A stretch of DNA of 64,000 bases from Variovorax terrae (GTDB lineage Bacteria; Pseudomonadota; Gammaproteobacteria; Burkholderiales; Burkholderiaceae_C), in NCBI RefSeq assembly GCF_022809125.1, contig NZ_JALGBI010000001.1, forward strand, positions 2,604,001 to 2,668,000. The letters run 5' to 3'. Positions 35,840-43,714 of the stretch are shown one piece after another. The notes beneath the pieces were generated by a model that worked only from the letters and a program-made list of their open reading frames with translations, did not search any database and had not been told where the DNA came from. Position numbers and translations under genes: made by a program. Each line of letters opens with the position of its first letter. Position 1 is the first letter of the stretch.

Positions 35840-36679
35840 TTATGAGCGCACCAATTCGGGGCCAAGCCTGGCCTTGAAGCCGTGCAGGCCCGCCAGCAGC
35901 GCCGGATAGGCCTGCTCGACCAGGCCCGGCTCGCCCTTGACGCCCAGCTCGATGTGCCGCCCGTAGGTCGGGTGGTCCACGCTGGGCAGGCTGAACACCT
36001 TGACCCCGGCGTGGATGCGCTCGATGTCCTCCATCAGCGGCGTCAGGGTGGCCTCCATGGCGCCGAACACGATCACCGACTTCTCGATCCAGGCCGCGTG
36101 CTGGAACAGGTGCGCGTAGTGGTGGTCGAGCACCCATTCGATCATGGGCCAGGCCATCACCGGGAAGCCCGGCGCGAAATGCACCGCCCCGCCCGCCGCG
36201 CCGGCGCAGGAAAAACCGGGAATCTTGTTGTAGGGATTGGGAATGATCTGCGCGCCCTGCGGGAACACGCCCATGTTGAGGCGGTGGACGTTGTCGGCGC
36301 GGTCGGGCTCGTAGGCAATGCCTTGCTCGCGCGCGGTGTCCTGCATGCGCTCGCGGATCAGCGCCTCGGCCTGCGGGTGCAGCTGCAGCGGCACGCCCAG
36401 CGCCGCCGCGGCGCACTGGCGCGTGTGGTCGTCGGGCGTGGCGCCGATGCCGCCGGTGGAGAACACCACGTCGCCCGAGGCAAAGGCGCGCGCCAGCGTG
36501 GCGGTGATGCGCGCGGGCGAATCGCCCACGTACTCGGCCCAGGCCAGCGACAGCCCGCGCGCGTTGAGCAGCTCGATCACCTTGGGCAGGTGCTTGTCGG
36601 CGCGCTTGCCGGAAAGGATTTCGTCGCCGACGATGATGAGCCCGAAGCTGGGCGCGGGCGGATGTTGGGGTGCGTTCAT
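35840..36679 (-). CDS. CinA-N-domain molybdopterin-binding-like protein
   Basis: This 279-residue protein matches the N-terminal domain of CinA (MoaB/Mog fold): IIVGDEILSGKRADKHLPKVIELLNARGL near residue 15, FSTGGIGATPDDHTRQ near 73 and ALGVPLQLHPQAEALI near 92. It lacks the C-terminal nicotinamide-nucleotide deamidase domain of full CinA. Short forms like this are common and poorly understood. The next upstream gene ends 21 bp away on the same strand. Confidence 0.85.
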   Translation of the reverse strand: MNAPQHPPAPSFGLIIVGDEILSGKRADKHLPKVIELLNARGLSLAWAEYVGDSPARITATLARAFASGDVVFSTGGIGATPDDHTRQCAAAALGVPLQLHPQAEALIRERMQDTAREQGIAYEPDRADNVHRLNMGVFPQGAQIIPNPYNKIPGFSCAGAAGGAVHFAPGFPVMAWPMIEWVLDHHYAHLFQHAAWIEKSVIVFGAMEATLTPLMEDIERIHAGVKVFSLPSVDHPTYGRHIELGVKGEPGLVEQAYPALLAGLHGFKARLGPELVRS

Positions 36680-36700
36680 GGTGGCCAGGGTGAAATACCG

Positions 36701-37600
36701 CTAGAAAGGCGCGTCGGCGCCGATCCGCGGAACAGGGTTGTCGCCCGCCGGCTGAGCGGCGGGCAACGACAGCGGCGGCGCGGCCTCTTCGGGCGCCGCG
36801 GCGGCACGGCTTCTGCGCAACTCTTCCAGGGCTGCCAGGCAGTAGTGCGCAAACCAGAGCGAGGAGAACGCGAACACCAGCGTGTAGATCCAGATCGCCA
36901 CCGGCACCAGGATCACGAAGGCCGCCGCGAACAGCGCGCCCGAGGCCCAGACGATGCTGGGCGCGGCGCCAAGGTAGCCGGTGAGGATGCCGATGCCCAG
37001 CAGCCAGCCGCGGTGGCTACGGAAGATCTCGCGGCGCTCCTCCTTGCTGGCATGGTCGGCCAGCGCATCGAAGGTCATCACGCGGTAGGTCAGCCAGCCC
37101 CAGATCAGCGGCGGCAGCACCAGGATCAGCGGCGGCACCAGCCACAGCGGCACCGAGACCACCAGCGCGATCGCCGCCAGCAGCGTGGAGCCGAGCGACC
37201 AGAAGATGCTGACCAGCAGCGAGCCGCCCTTCTTGCGCTCCAACGCCGGGAAGCGGCGCTCGGCCACCATCGACACCAGCGCGGGCGTCATCATCACCGC
37301 CACCACCAGCAGCGACAGCAGCACGATCGCCGGCGTCACCACGAAGATGACGATCAACGGCGCCACCACGGTCTTGAGGTTGCCGGCGCCGATGCCCTGC
37401 AGCCAGCTCCACAGATTGTTGAGCAGCGAGTAGGAGTCGAGCGCGCCGCGCACCCATTCGAGCGTCGCGTCCCAATAGAAGTAGCCCAGGCCCAGCGACA
37501 GCGCCACCATCAGCACCAGCGGCAGAAACGACAGGGCGATCACGCGCGGGTGCAGGCAGTAAGCCACGGCGCGCCAGAAAGAATCGAGGAGCAGGCTCAT
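36701..37600 (-). CDS. EI24-domain membrane protein
   Basis: This 299-residue protein has about six hydrophobic segments (near 20-40, 80-105, 130-155, 160-178, 198-215, 222-245) and fits the EI24/CysZ-like family. It begins MSLLLDSFWRAVAYCLHPRVIALSFLP and ends in a Pro/Ala-rich tail. Some relatives (CysZ) permit sulfate entry, but this branch is uncharacterised. It is in a same-strand run with the CinA-like and sterol-desaturase genes. Confidence 0.8.
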   Translation of the reverse strand: MSLLLDSFWRAVAYCLHPRVIALSFLPLVLMVALSLGLGYFYWDATLEWVRGALDSYSLLNNLWSWLQGIGAGNLKTVVAPLIVIFVVTPAIVLLSLLVVAVMMTPALVSMVAERRFPALERKKGGSLLVSIFWSLGSTLLAAIALVVSVPLWLVPPLILVLPPLIWGWLTYRVMTFDALADHASKEERREIFRSHRGWLLGIGILTGYLGAAPSIVWASGALFAAAFVILVPVAIWIYTLVFAFSSLWFAHYCLAALEELRRSRAAAAPEEAAPPLSLPAAQPAGDNPVPRIGADAPF

Positions 37601-37627
37601 GCGCCAAGCATAACCGGGACGCCGCCG

Positions 37628-38587
37628 TCAGGCGCGGCCCAGCAGGCGCTTGAGCCCCAGCCACTGCTGCGCCCAGAAGCCGCGCCCGTAGTCGCGCCCC
37701 TGCTCCACCTGGTCGCGCACGCCGGTGGGCTCGTAGCGCAGCTCGAAGTCGGCGGTGCGAAACAGCATGTCCCACCAGGGCAGCAGCACGCCGAAGTTGC
37801 GGCCCCCCAGCGTGTCGCGGCCGGCCGACTCATGCCCGATGCCGATCGCATGGTGCATGCGGTGAAAGCGCGGGCTGATCCACAGCCGCTCGCCGATGCG
37901 GCCGAACCACAGCCGCAGGTTGGCGTGCTGCAGGCTCTCGCTGAGCTGGGTGAAGGCCACGATGGCGATGAACTGGCCCGGTGCGACGCCGATGAGCTGC
38001 GCCACCACCACGATGAGGCTGTCGCGGATCAGGTCGTCCAGCAGGTGGTTGCGGTTGTCGCTCCACATCGTCATCTGGCGCTGCGAATGGTGCAGCGAGT
38101 GCAGGCTCCACCACCAGTTGAACTGGTGCTGGCCGCGGTGGATCCAGTAGTCGACGAAATCGAACACGACCAGGTAGATCGCGAAGCTCACCACCGCATG
38201 GTCGGTCACGCCGGGCCACAGCGCGTCGATCTGGAAGGTGGTCAGGCCCTGCATGCGCAGCCAGCCGAACAGGTCGTCGAACAGCGGCGCGACGCCCAGG
38301 AACAGCGCCACGCGGAACAGGCCCAGCCGGTGGATCAGGGTGTAGAGGATGTCGGTGCGGATGGCGGCGCGGTCGGTCACCGGCTCCACCGGCCGCCAGC
38401 GCTGCAGCGGGCCGATCAGCACCAGCAGCACTGCGATCTGCAGCACGCCCACCAGCAGCCAGCCGGTGGCGTCGTAGGCGTCCTCCAGCCGCCCGCCCAG
38501 CCCGAGCGCGAAGGCCGCCGGCTGCAGCAGGGTCTCGAACAGCCACTGCTGCACGGCGGAGAAGGTGTCGGCCAGCCAGTCCATCAT
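37628..38587 (-). CDS. Sterol desaturase/fatty-acid hydroxylase family protein
   Basis: This 319-residue membrane protein carries the three-His-box pattern of diiron fatty-acid hydroxylases: HRGQHQ near residue 150, LHSLHHS near 161 and RFHRMHHAIGIGHE near 240, among four or more membrane helices. It should hydroxylate or desaturate a lipid using oxygen. The substrate is unknown. It is followed 27 bp later by the EI24 gene and preceded 7 bp by the deacetylase gene. Confidence 0.88.
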   Translation of the reverse strand: MMDWLADTFSAVQQWLFETLLQPAAFALGLGGRLEDAYDATGWLLVGVLQIAVLLVLIGPLQRWRPVEPVTDRAAIRTDILYTLIHRLGLFRVALFLGVAPLFDDLFGWLRMQGLTTFQIDALWPGVTDHAVVSFAIYLVVFDFVDYWIHRGQHQFNWWWSLHSLHHSQRQMTMWSDNRNHLLDDLIRDSLIVVVAQLIGVAPGQFIAIVAFTQLSESLQHANLRLWFGRIGERLWISPRFHRMHHAIGIGHESAGRDTLGGRNFGVLLPWWDMLFRTADFELRYEPTGVRDQVEQGRDYGRGFWAQQWLGLKRLLGRA

Positions 38588-38594
38588 GTCGGAG

Positions 38595-39428
38595 TCATCC
38601 GGGTCGCGCGGCGATCCAGGCCCGGTAGCCGGGATGCTCGCGCAGGGTTTGGAAGCAGAAGCCCCGCTCCTTCAGGCCCACGATCAGCGGCTCCAGCACG
38701 GCCGGCGCCCACGGGTCCTTGCGCGACCAGATGCCCAGGTGGGCCAGCAGGATGTCGCCGGGCCGGATGTCGCGCAGCGCTTTCCTGAGCAGCGCGTCAT
38801 TGGGATAGGTCTCGCTGGGCAGCTCGTCGCCCAGGAAGCCGGCCGGCGACCAGCCCACGTGCGCGTAGCCGCAGCTTCTGGCCGCCGCCAGCAGCGCGGG
38901 CGAGGTCTTGCCGCCGGGCGCGCGGAACAACGGTAGCGGCTTCCTGCCGGTGATCTGCTGCAGGCGCTCGGCCGAGCGGCCGATCTCCTCGCAGTACTGC
39001 TTCGCGTCCCAGGTCAGCTCCCGCCCCTCCTCCGGACCGGCCGAGGGCCGGATGCGAAAGCGCGGCACCGCCCCTGGAACGTCGGCGCGCCAGTAGGCGT
39101 GGTCCCAGGTGTGCGAGGCGAATTCATGGCCTTCGGCGGCGCGCGCCTTCCACCACGGCGCCCAGTGCTCACCCAGGCTGCCGTCGCCGGTCTTGGTGCG
39201 TTCGTTGGCGGCGAAGAAGGTCACGCGGACATTCTGCCGACGCAGGATGTCGGCAATCAGCGGCGCCACCTCCATGTGGCCGGTGTCGAACGTGAGGTAG
39301 ACCGGTTTTTCGCAGGCATTTGCGGCCGATGTCCAGGCGGGCTGGACGCCGGCCGCTACGAAAACGATAGCAGCCAACAGCGGGCGCCGGCGCTCAGCGC
39401 GGCGCGTGGTCGAGGGTCCAGACTCCAT
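38595..39428 (-). CDS. Polysaccharide deacetylase-family protein
   Basis: This 277-residue protein has a signal peptide (about 1-36) and the NodB-fold motifs YLTFDTGH (Asp48) and FASHTWDH near residue 105, then PLFRAPGGKTSPALL near 162. DILLAHLG near 230 is the last motif. The usual TFDDG is TFDTG, as in some variants. It would remove N-acetyl groups from a cell-wall or extracellular glycan. Its start overlaps the end of the beta-propeller gene by 35 bp. Confidence 0.85.
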   Translation of the reverse strand: MESGPSTTRRAERRRPLLAAIVFVAAGVQPAWTSAANACEKPVYLTFDTGHMEVAPLIADILRRQNVRVTFFAANERTKTGDGSLGEHWAPWWKARAAEGHEFASHTWDHAYWRADVPGAVPRFRIRPSAGPEEGRELTWDAKQYCEEIGRSAERLQQITGRKPLPLFRAPGGKTSPALLAAARSCGYAHVGWSPAGFLGDELPSETYPNDALLRKALRDIRPGDILLAHLGIWSRKDPWAPAVLEPLIVGLKERGFCFQTLREHPGYRAWIAARPG

Positions 39429-40377
39429 GCGGCGATTTTCCGACCTTGACCTGACGGATGACCTGGCGCGTCTGGGTGTCGATCACGCTGAGCTTGCGGG
39501 CCCAGCGCGAGGTCACGAGGATCAGCCGGCCGTCGGCCGACACGTCCATGCAGTCGGGCCCGCCGGGCGCGGGGTAGCTGGCCACGGCCTCCAGCGCCTG
39601 CAGGTCGATCTTGCTGATGGTGTTGGCCACGCGGTTGCTCACGTAGACGTGGCGCTTGTCGCCGGCGGCGCGAAAGGCGTGGGCGCCGTCGCCGGTGGCG
39701 ATGATCTTGGTGCGGCGCGGCTCCTTGCCCGTCACGTCGTAGACCTCGACGCCGTTGCCGCCGGTCAGGGCCAGCAGCAGGTGGCGGTCGTCGGCGGTGC
39801 CGAACACGTCGGCCGGCGTGGCGCCGGTCTTGACGCGCCACTTGAGGGTCTGCGTCGGCAGGTCCACCGCCACCAGCTCGTCGCTGTCCTGCATCGAGAG
39901 GTAGGCCGTGGTGCTCTTGCTGTCGATCCAGACGTGGCTGGGCGTCTTGCTGGACGCGATGCGCTTGGCCAGCGTGAGGTCCTTGCCGTCCCAGCGGTAG
40001 AGGTCGATGTGGTTGAGCCGGTTGCCCGCGATCACCAGCCACTTCATGTCGGGCGAAAAGCGCAGCTGGTAGGGGTCGGGGATGCCGCGCACGGTGCGCT
40101 GGACTTCGGCGGTGCGCGGGTCGATGAAGGTCAGCGAATCGCCCAGCGCGTTGGCGATGATCAGCGACTTCTCGTCCGGCGTCAGGTACAGGTGGTGCGG
40201 CTCCTTGCCGGTGGGGATGCGCTTGATCTCCTTCCAGGCCACCGGGTCGATCACGCTCACGTTCGCGTCGAGCGAATTGAGGACGAACACCGGGGTGGTC
40301 TGGGCCCGGGCGGCCCAGGGGGCGGCGGCAGCGAGCGAGACGGTCAGAAAGGCGGCAAGGCGAACAAAAGACTTCAC
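39394..40377 (-). CDS. Secreted YncE-like beta-propeller protein
   Basis: I start at GTG 40377, which opens a signal peptide (KSFVRLAAFLTVSLAAAAPWAARA). The frame stays open upstream only because it is antisense to the next gene. The 327-residue product is a seven-bladed propeller with repeated units such as VSVIDPVAWKEIKRIPTGKEPHHL, LTFIDPRTAEVQRTV and LSVIDTQTRQVIRQVKVGKSPHG. YncE-family proteins are periplasmic with no proven reaction. It overlaps the deacetylase start, so the two are likely coupled. Confidence 0.82.
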   Translation of the reverse strand: MKSFVRLAAFLTVSLAAAAPWAARAQTTPVFVLNSLDANVSVIDPVAWKEIKRIPTGKEPHHLYLTPDEKSLIIANALGDSLTFIDPRTAEVQRTVRGIPDPYQLRFSPDMKWLVIAGNRLNHIDLYRWDGKDLTLAKRIASSKTPSHVWIDSKSTTAYLSMQDSDELVAVDLPTQTLKWRVKTGATPADVFGTADDRHLLLALTGGNGVEVYDVTGKEPRRTKIIATGDGAHAFRAAGDKRHVYVSNRVANTISKIDLQALEAVASYPAPGGPDCMDVSADGRLILVTSRWARKLSVIDTQTRQVIRQVKVGKSPHGVWTLDHAPR

Positions 40378-40455
40378 AAAACACCACTTTGGGGGCAACC
40401 ATGAAGTGTAGCCGCCCCGCCGCAGCGGCCCGGTCTCATCCCGTAACATCCCGGC

Positions 40456-41223
40456 ATGGAATTGATCAATGTCAATGGCGTGCGGCTCGAAGTCCAGCGC
40501 CTGGAGGGCTCCAGCGCCCACTCGCCGCTCGTCTTCCTGCATGAAGGCCTGGGCTCGGTGGCCATGTGGAAGGACTGGCCGGCCGAGGTCTGCGCCGCCA
40601 CCGGGCGCGCCGGCGTGGTCTATTCGCGCCGCGGCTACGGCGGCTCCGACCCGGTGCCCGACGTGCGCGGCACGGGCCGCCTGGCGCCCGACTACATGCA
40701 CCGCGAAGCCTGGGAGGTGCTGCCCGCGCTGCTGCAGGCCCTGGCCATCGAGCGCCCGGTGCTGCTGGGCCATTCCGACGGCGGCAGCATCGCCCTGCTG
40801 CACGCCAGCCGGCACGCGGTGGCGGCCTGCCTCGCGATGGCGCCGCACGTGATCGTGGAAGAGCTCTCGGTGCGCTCGATCGCCGAAGCCCGCACCGCCT
40901 TCGAAAGCGGTGGCCTGCGCGAGCGCCTGGCGCGCTACCACGCCGACGTGGACGGCGCGTTCTGGCAATGGAACGACATCTGGCTGAGCGAGGCCTTCCG
41001 CAGCTTCGACATCCGCCCCGACTGCCGGCGCATCGATGCGCCGGTGCTGGCGATCCAGGGCCTGGACGACCCCTATGGCACGCTGGCGCAGATTGAGCAG
41101 ATCGCCCCCACGCGCGGCAGCGTCACGCTGGAAACCCTGGCGCAGTGCGGCCATTCGCCGCACCGCGACCAGGCGGCACGGGTGACGCAGCGCATCGCCG
41201 GTTTTCTGCAGACGCAGGATTGA
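40456..41223 (+). CDS. Alpha/beta-fold hydrolase
   Basis: This 255-residue protein has the classic fold: LVFLHEGLGS oxyanion loop near residue 25, SRRGYGGSD, nucleophile motif GHSDGGS (Ser107), acid Asp near 203 (GLDDPYG) and a terminal GHSPHRDQ with the catalytic His. It has no signal peptide. Substrate is unknown; an ester or C-C hydrolase is possible. It stands alone, 13 bp from the convergent Memo-AMMECR1 gene. Confidence 0.88.
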   Translation: MELINVNGVRLEVQRLEGSSAHSPLVFLHEGLGSVAMWKDWPAEVCAATGRAGVVYSRRGYGGSDPVPDVRGTGRLAPDYMHREAWEVLPALLQALAIERPVLLGHSDGGSIALLHASRHAVAACLAMAPHVIVEELSVRSIAEARTAFESGGLRERLARYHADVDGAFWQWNDIWLSEAFRSFDIRPDCRRIDAPVLAIQGLDDPYGTLAQIEQIAPTRGSVTLETLAQCGHSPHRDQAARVTQRIAGFLQTQD

Positions 41224-41235
41224 GGGGCAAAGGCG

Positions 41236-42927
41236 TCAGTCCGCCTCGGAAAAGGTCTGCACGCGGCAGACCCGGAGCCGCACTTCAGGCGACCAGAAAT
41301 CGAACGGCAGCCCGGCCTGGACCTTGAGGCGGGCCAGGAAGGCGCGCGGCGAAGGCAACTGCTCCCAAGCCTTCGGCGGCAGCAGGCCGGCGTGCAGCCG
41401 GCCCTCGTGCAGGCATTCGAGGATCACGCCGTCCCGGCCTGGTTCGAGCTGCCACAGCGCATGCGATTCGTTGGCGAAGTGCAGCAACCGGGGCTCGCCC
41501 AGCACCGACACCGTGACCACCAGCCCCGGCGCCTCGGCCGCCGTCACGGCGGTGAAGCGCGCATCGTTCTGCGCCGCGGCCGCCACATTGGCGCGCACGT
41601 CCTCCGCCAGCGGGCGGATGGCCCGCAGGCTGCCGGCACAGCCGCGCGGCCGGCCGTCCTGCGTGAGCGTCACATAAGCCGCGCCCGCCGACTGAAAGCT
41701 CTTGGTGCCCGGGCTCGGCTCCCTGGGTGCGCCCGTTGCCTCGTGCAGGCCGGCCCGCGCGAGCTGCACCAGCGCGAGCCCCTGCTCCAGCGTGATTTCG
41801 GGCTCCAATGGCTCGGAGGTCCGTGTCCCGTGGTCATCAGTTGCTATGAATTCCATAGCATCCAGTGGGCGGAAGACGACGCCCTCGCCGTCCGGCCCGG
41901 ACAGCTCGCAGCGCAGGCCCCGCGCGGCAGCCACCTGCCGCAGGGCCTGCAGCGGCACGGCCTCCGGCGCCTGCCGGCCGCCCTCGGCGCCGCGCGGCGG
42001 TGGCAAGGGGGCGCTGACCACGATCAGCGTCTGCGCCCCGTCCCACAGGCGGTCCAGCACCTGCGCCACCTCGTGCGGCGCGGCCTCGCCCACCAAGAGC
42101 GGCAGCAGGTCGAACTCGCCCAGCACCGATTGCAGCAACGGCAAGTGCATGCCCAGATCGTGCCCGCCCGCATACGCCTCGGGCCGCACGGCCACGAAAG
42201 GCAGGCCGGCCAGCACGTCGGCCGCCAGCGTGTCGGCCGGCACCGCGCCCAGCGGCGACACGCAGGCGCCCGGCCCCGCCAGCGCCACGCCCCGGAAGGC
42301 AGCCGGCTGCGCCGCGCTGCCGAGCAGCACCACGCGGCGGATCCGCCACGCCGGCAGCCGCGCCGATGAGCGCAGCCGCGCATAGGCCGGCCCGGCTGCG
42401 CGGCTCGCTGCCGCGTCGGCGATGGGCGGCACCACCAGCGCCTTGGGCGGCCGCGAGCGCAGCAGCGCCTCGTCCGCGGCCGGCAGCCCCGCGTCGAGCA
42501 GTGCCCTCAGGCGAGCCGGGTCTGCTTCCAAAAACGTAGCACCCGAGGTCCACGCGCTGCGGACCTTGAGCAGTTTTTCCTCGAATTCGCGGGAGGCGGC
42601 GCCGGCCGGCGGCGCCAGGCAGGCCAGGTAGTCGGCGCGGCGGCGGGCGGCCTCGATGCGCCCCAGCACGAACTGGCTGCGGGCCAGATTGCCCTGGATC
42701 GCGGTGTCGCCCGGCGCTCCGGCGGCGGCTTTCTCGAACAGCGCCAGCGCCACGCCCGCGAGGCCATCGTCGAAGGCGGCGCAGCCCGCCAGGTTGAGCG
42801 CGCCGGGATGGTCGGGCGCCACGCGCAGCACGCGGTGCACCAGCTGCCGCGCGGCCGCCTTGTCGCCGGTTTTCCAGCCCGCGGCCGCCTGCGCCAGGGC
42901 CTGGTCCACCGGGAAAGCAGAGGTCAT
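41236..42927 (-). CDS. TPR-Memo-AMMECR1 fusion protein
   Basis: This 563-residue protein joins three parts. Residues about 1-110 are TPR-like helices (RVLRVAPDHPGALNLAG, AIQGNLARSQFVLGR). About 150-355 resembles a Memo domain, with DLGMHLPLLQSVLGEFDLLPLLVG in place of the usual EHSIEVQLPFL and most metal-ligand His lost. About 380-555 is AMMECR1 (RPRGCAGSLRAIRPLAEDVRANVAAAAQNDARFTAV). Memo and AMMECR1 are parts of the AmmeMemoRadiSam system; no radical-SAM partner is here. Residues 359-379, between the last two domains, are encoded by a copy of the dispersed repeat. The start overlaps the preceding pseudouridine synthase stop by 4 bp. Confidence 0.75.
   Translation of the reverse strand: MTSAFPVDQALAQAAAGWKTGDKAAARQLVHRVLRVAPDHPGALNLAGCAAFDDGLAGVALALFEKAAAGAPGDTAIQGNLARSQFVLGRIEAARRRADYLACLAPPAGAASREFEEKLLKVRSAWTSGATFLEADPARLRALLDAGLPAADEALLRSRPPKALVVPPIADAAASRAAGPAYARLRSSARLPAWRIRRVVLLGSAAQPAAFRGVALAGPGACVSPLGAVPADTLAADVLAGLPFVAVRPEAYAGGHDLGMHLPLLQSVLGEFDLLPLLVGEAAPHEVAQVLDRLWDGAQTLIVVSAPLPPPRGAEGGRQAPEAVPLQALRQVAAARGLRCELSGPDGEGVVFRPLDAMEFIATDDHGTRTSEPLEPEITLEQGLALVQLARAGLHEATGAPREPSPGTKSFQSAGAAYVTLTQDGRPRGCAGSLRAIRPLAEDVRANVAAAAQNDARFTAVTAAEAPGLVVTVSVLGEPRLLHFANESHALWQLEPGRDGVILECLHEGRLHAGLLPPKAWEQLPSPRAFLARLKVQAGLPFDFWSPEVRLRVCRVQTFSEAD
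41793..41852 (-). repeat. Dispersed ~60-bp repeat, copy E (inside a coding sequence)
   Basis: Read on the minus strand this begins AATTCATAGCAACTG and continues ATGACC, then GGACACGGACCT, aligning without gaps to copies A-D. It is the most diverged copy, with a GCTATG-GAATT-CATAGC inverted head. It encodes residues about 359-379 of the Memo-AMMECR1 fusion with no stop codon in that frame. Confidence 0.7.
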
Positions 42928-43646
42928 CCAGAAATCTTAGCGAGGTCCTCCGCGCTCAACCAGCACCACTGGCCCGGCAGCAGCGCTGGCGGTAACACGA
43001 GCGCGCCGATCTGCGAGCGATGCAGCGCCTCCACGCGGTTGCCCACGGCCGCCAGCATGCGCTTGACCTGGTGGTATTTCCCCTCTGTGAGCGTGAGCCG
43101 CAGGTGGTGCTCGCCCACGGCCTCGCAGGCAGCGGCGCGCACCGGTTTCGGGTCGTCGTCGAGCACCACGCCTTGCAACAACTTTTGCACTTGCGCTTCG
43201 TCGATCGGGTGCTTGGCGGTCACCTCGTAGACCTTGGGCACATGGTGCCGGGGCGAGCTCATGCGGTGGATGAACTTGCCGTCGTCGGTGAGCAGCAGCA
43301 GGCCGGTGGTGTCCTGATCGAGCCTGCCCACAGCCTGCACGCCCTGCACCGGGCCTTTTTGCGGGCGCTGGCGCAGCGGCGCGGGCAGCAGCGTGTAGAT
43401 GCTCGGGTAGGTGGACGGCTTTTGCGAGCACTCGGTGCCCGCGGGCTTGTGCAGCATCAGGTAGGCGCGCTCGTGGTACGGCCACTCGACGCCCTGCACG
43501 CGAAAGCGCAGGCCGGCAGCCTCGACCTCCATCGCGGCATCGGTCACGGCGCCATCATCGAGGCTCACGAAGCCTTGCTGGATCAGCCCCGCGCAGACGC
43601 GCCGCGTGCCGAAGCCCTGGGAATAGAGAATGTCCTGGAGTTGCAT
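42924..43646 (-). CDS. rsuA: 16S rRNA pseudouridine synthase, RsuA type
   Basis: This 240-residue protein has an S4-like RNA-binding start (residues 1-45) and the RsuA/RluB catalytic motif AVGRLDQDTTGLLLLTDDG with catalytic Asp110. YLMLHKPAG near 62 and GKYHQVKRMLAAVGN near 200 are also typical. It would convert a uridine in rRNA, probably U516 of 16S, to pseudouridine. Its stop overlaps the start of the TPR-Memo-AMMECR1 gene (ATGA), so those two are coupled. Confidence 0.88.
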   Translation of the reverse strand: MQLQDILYSQGFGTRRVCAGLIQQGFVSLDDGAVTDAAMEVEAAGLRFRVQGVEWPYHERAYLMLHKPAGTECSQKPSTYPSIYTLLPAPLRQRPQKGPVQGVQAVGRLDQDTTGLLLLTDDGKFIHRMSSPRHHVPKVYEVTAKHPIDEAQVQKLLQGVVLDDDPKPVRAAACEAVGEHHLRLTLTEGKYHQVKRMLAAVGNRVEALHRSQIGALVLPPALLPGQWCWLSAEDLAKISG

Positions 43647-43714
43647 GGGAGCGAGTATCGCAAAGCGGGCAGCGGCGGCGGCAGGGCCTCGCACGCCCGC
43701 GCGCCCTGCCCCGC

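Noticed and set aside
35882..38788. A 968-codon plus-strand open frame
   Set aside because: It runs antisense to three well-supported genes (CinA-like, EI24, sterol desaturase) and is rich in His, Arg, Gln and Ala without recognisable domains.
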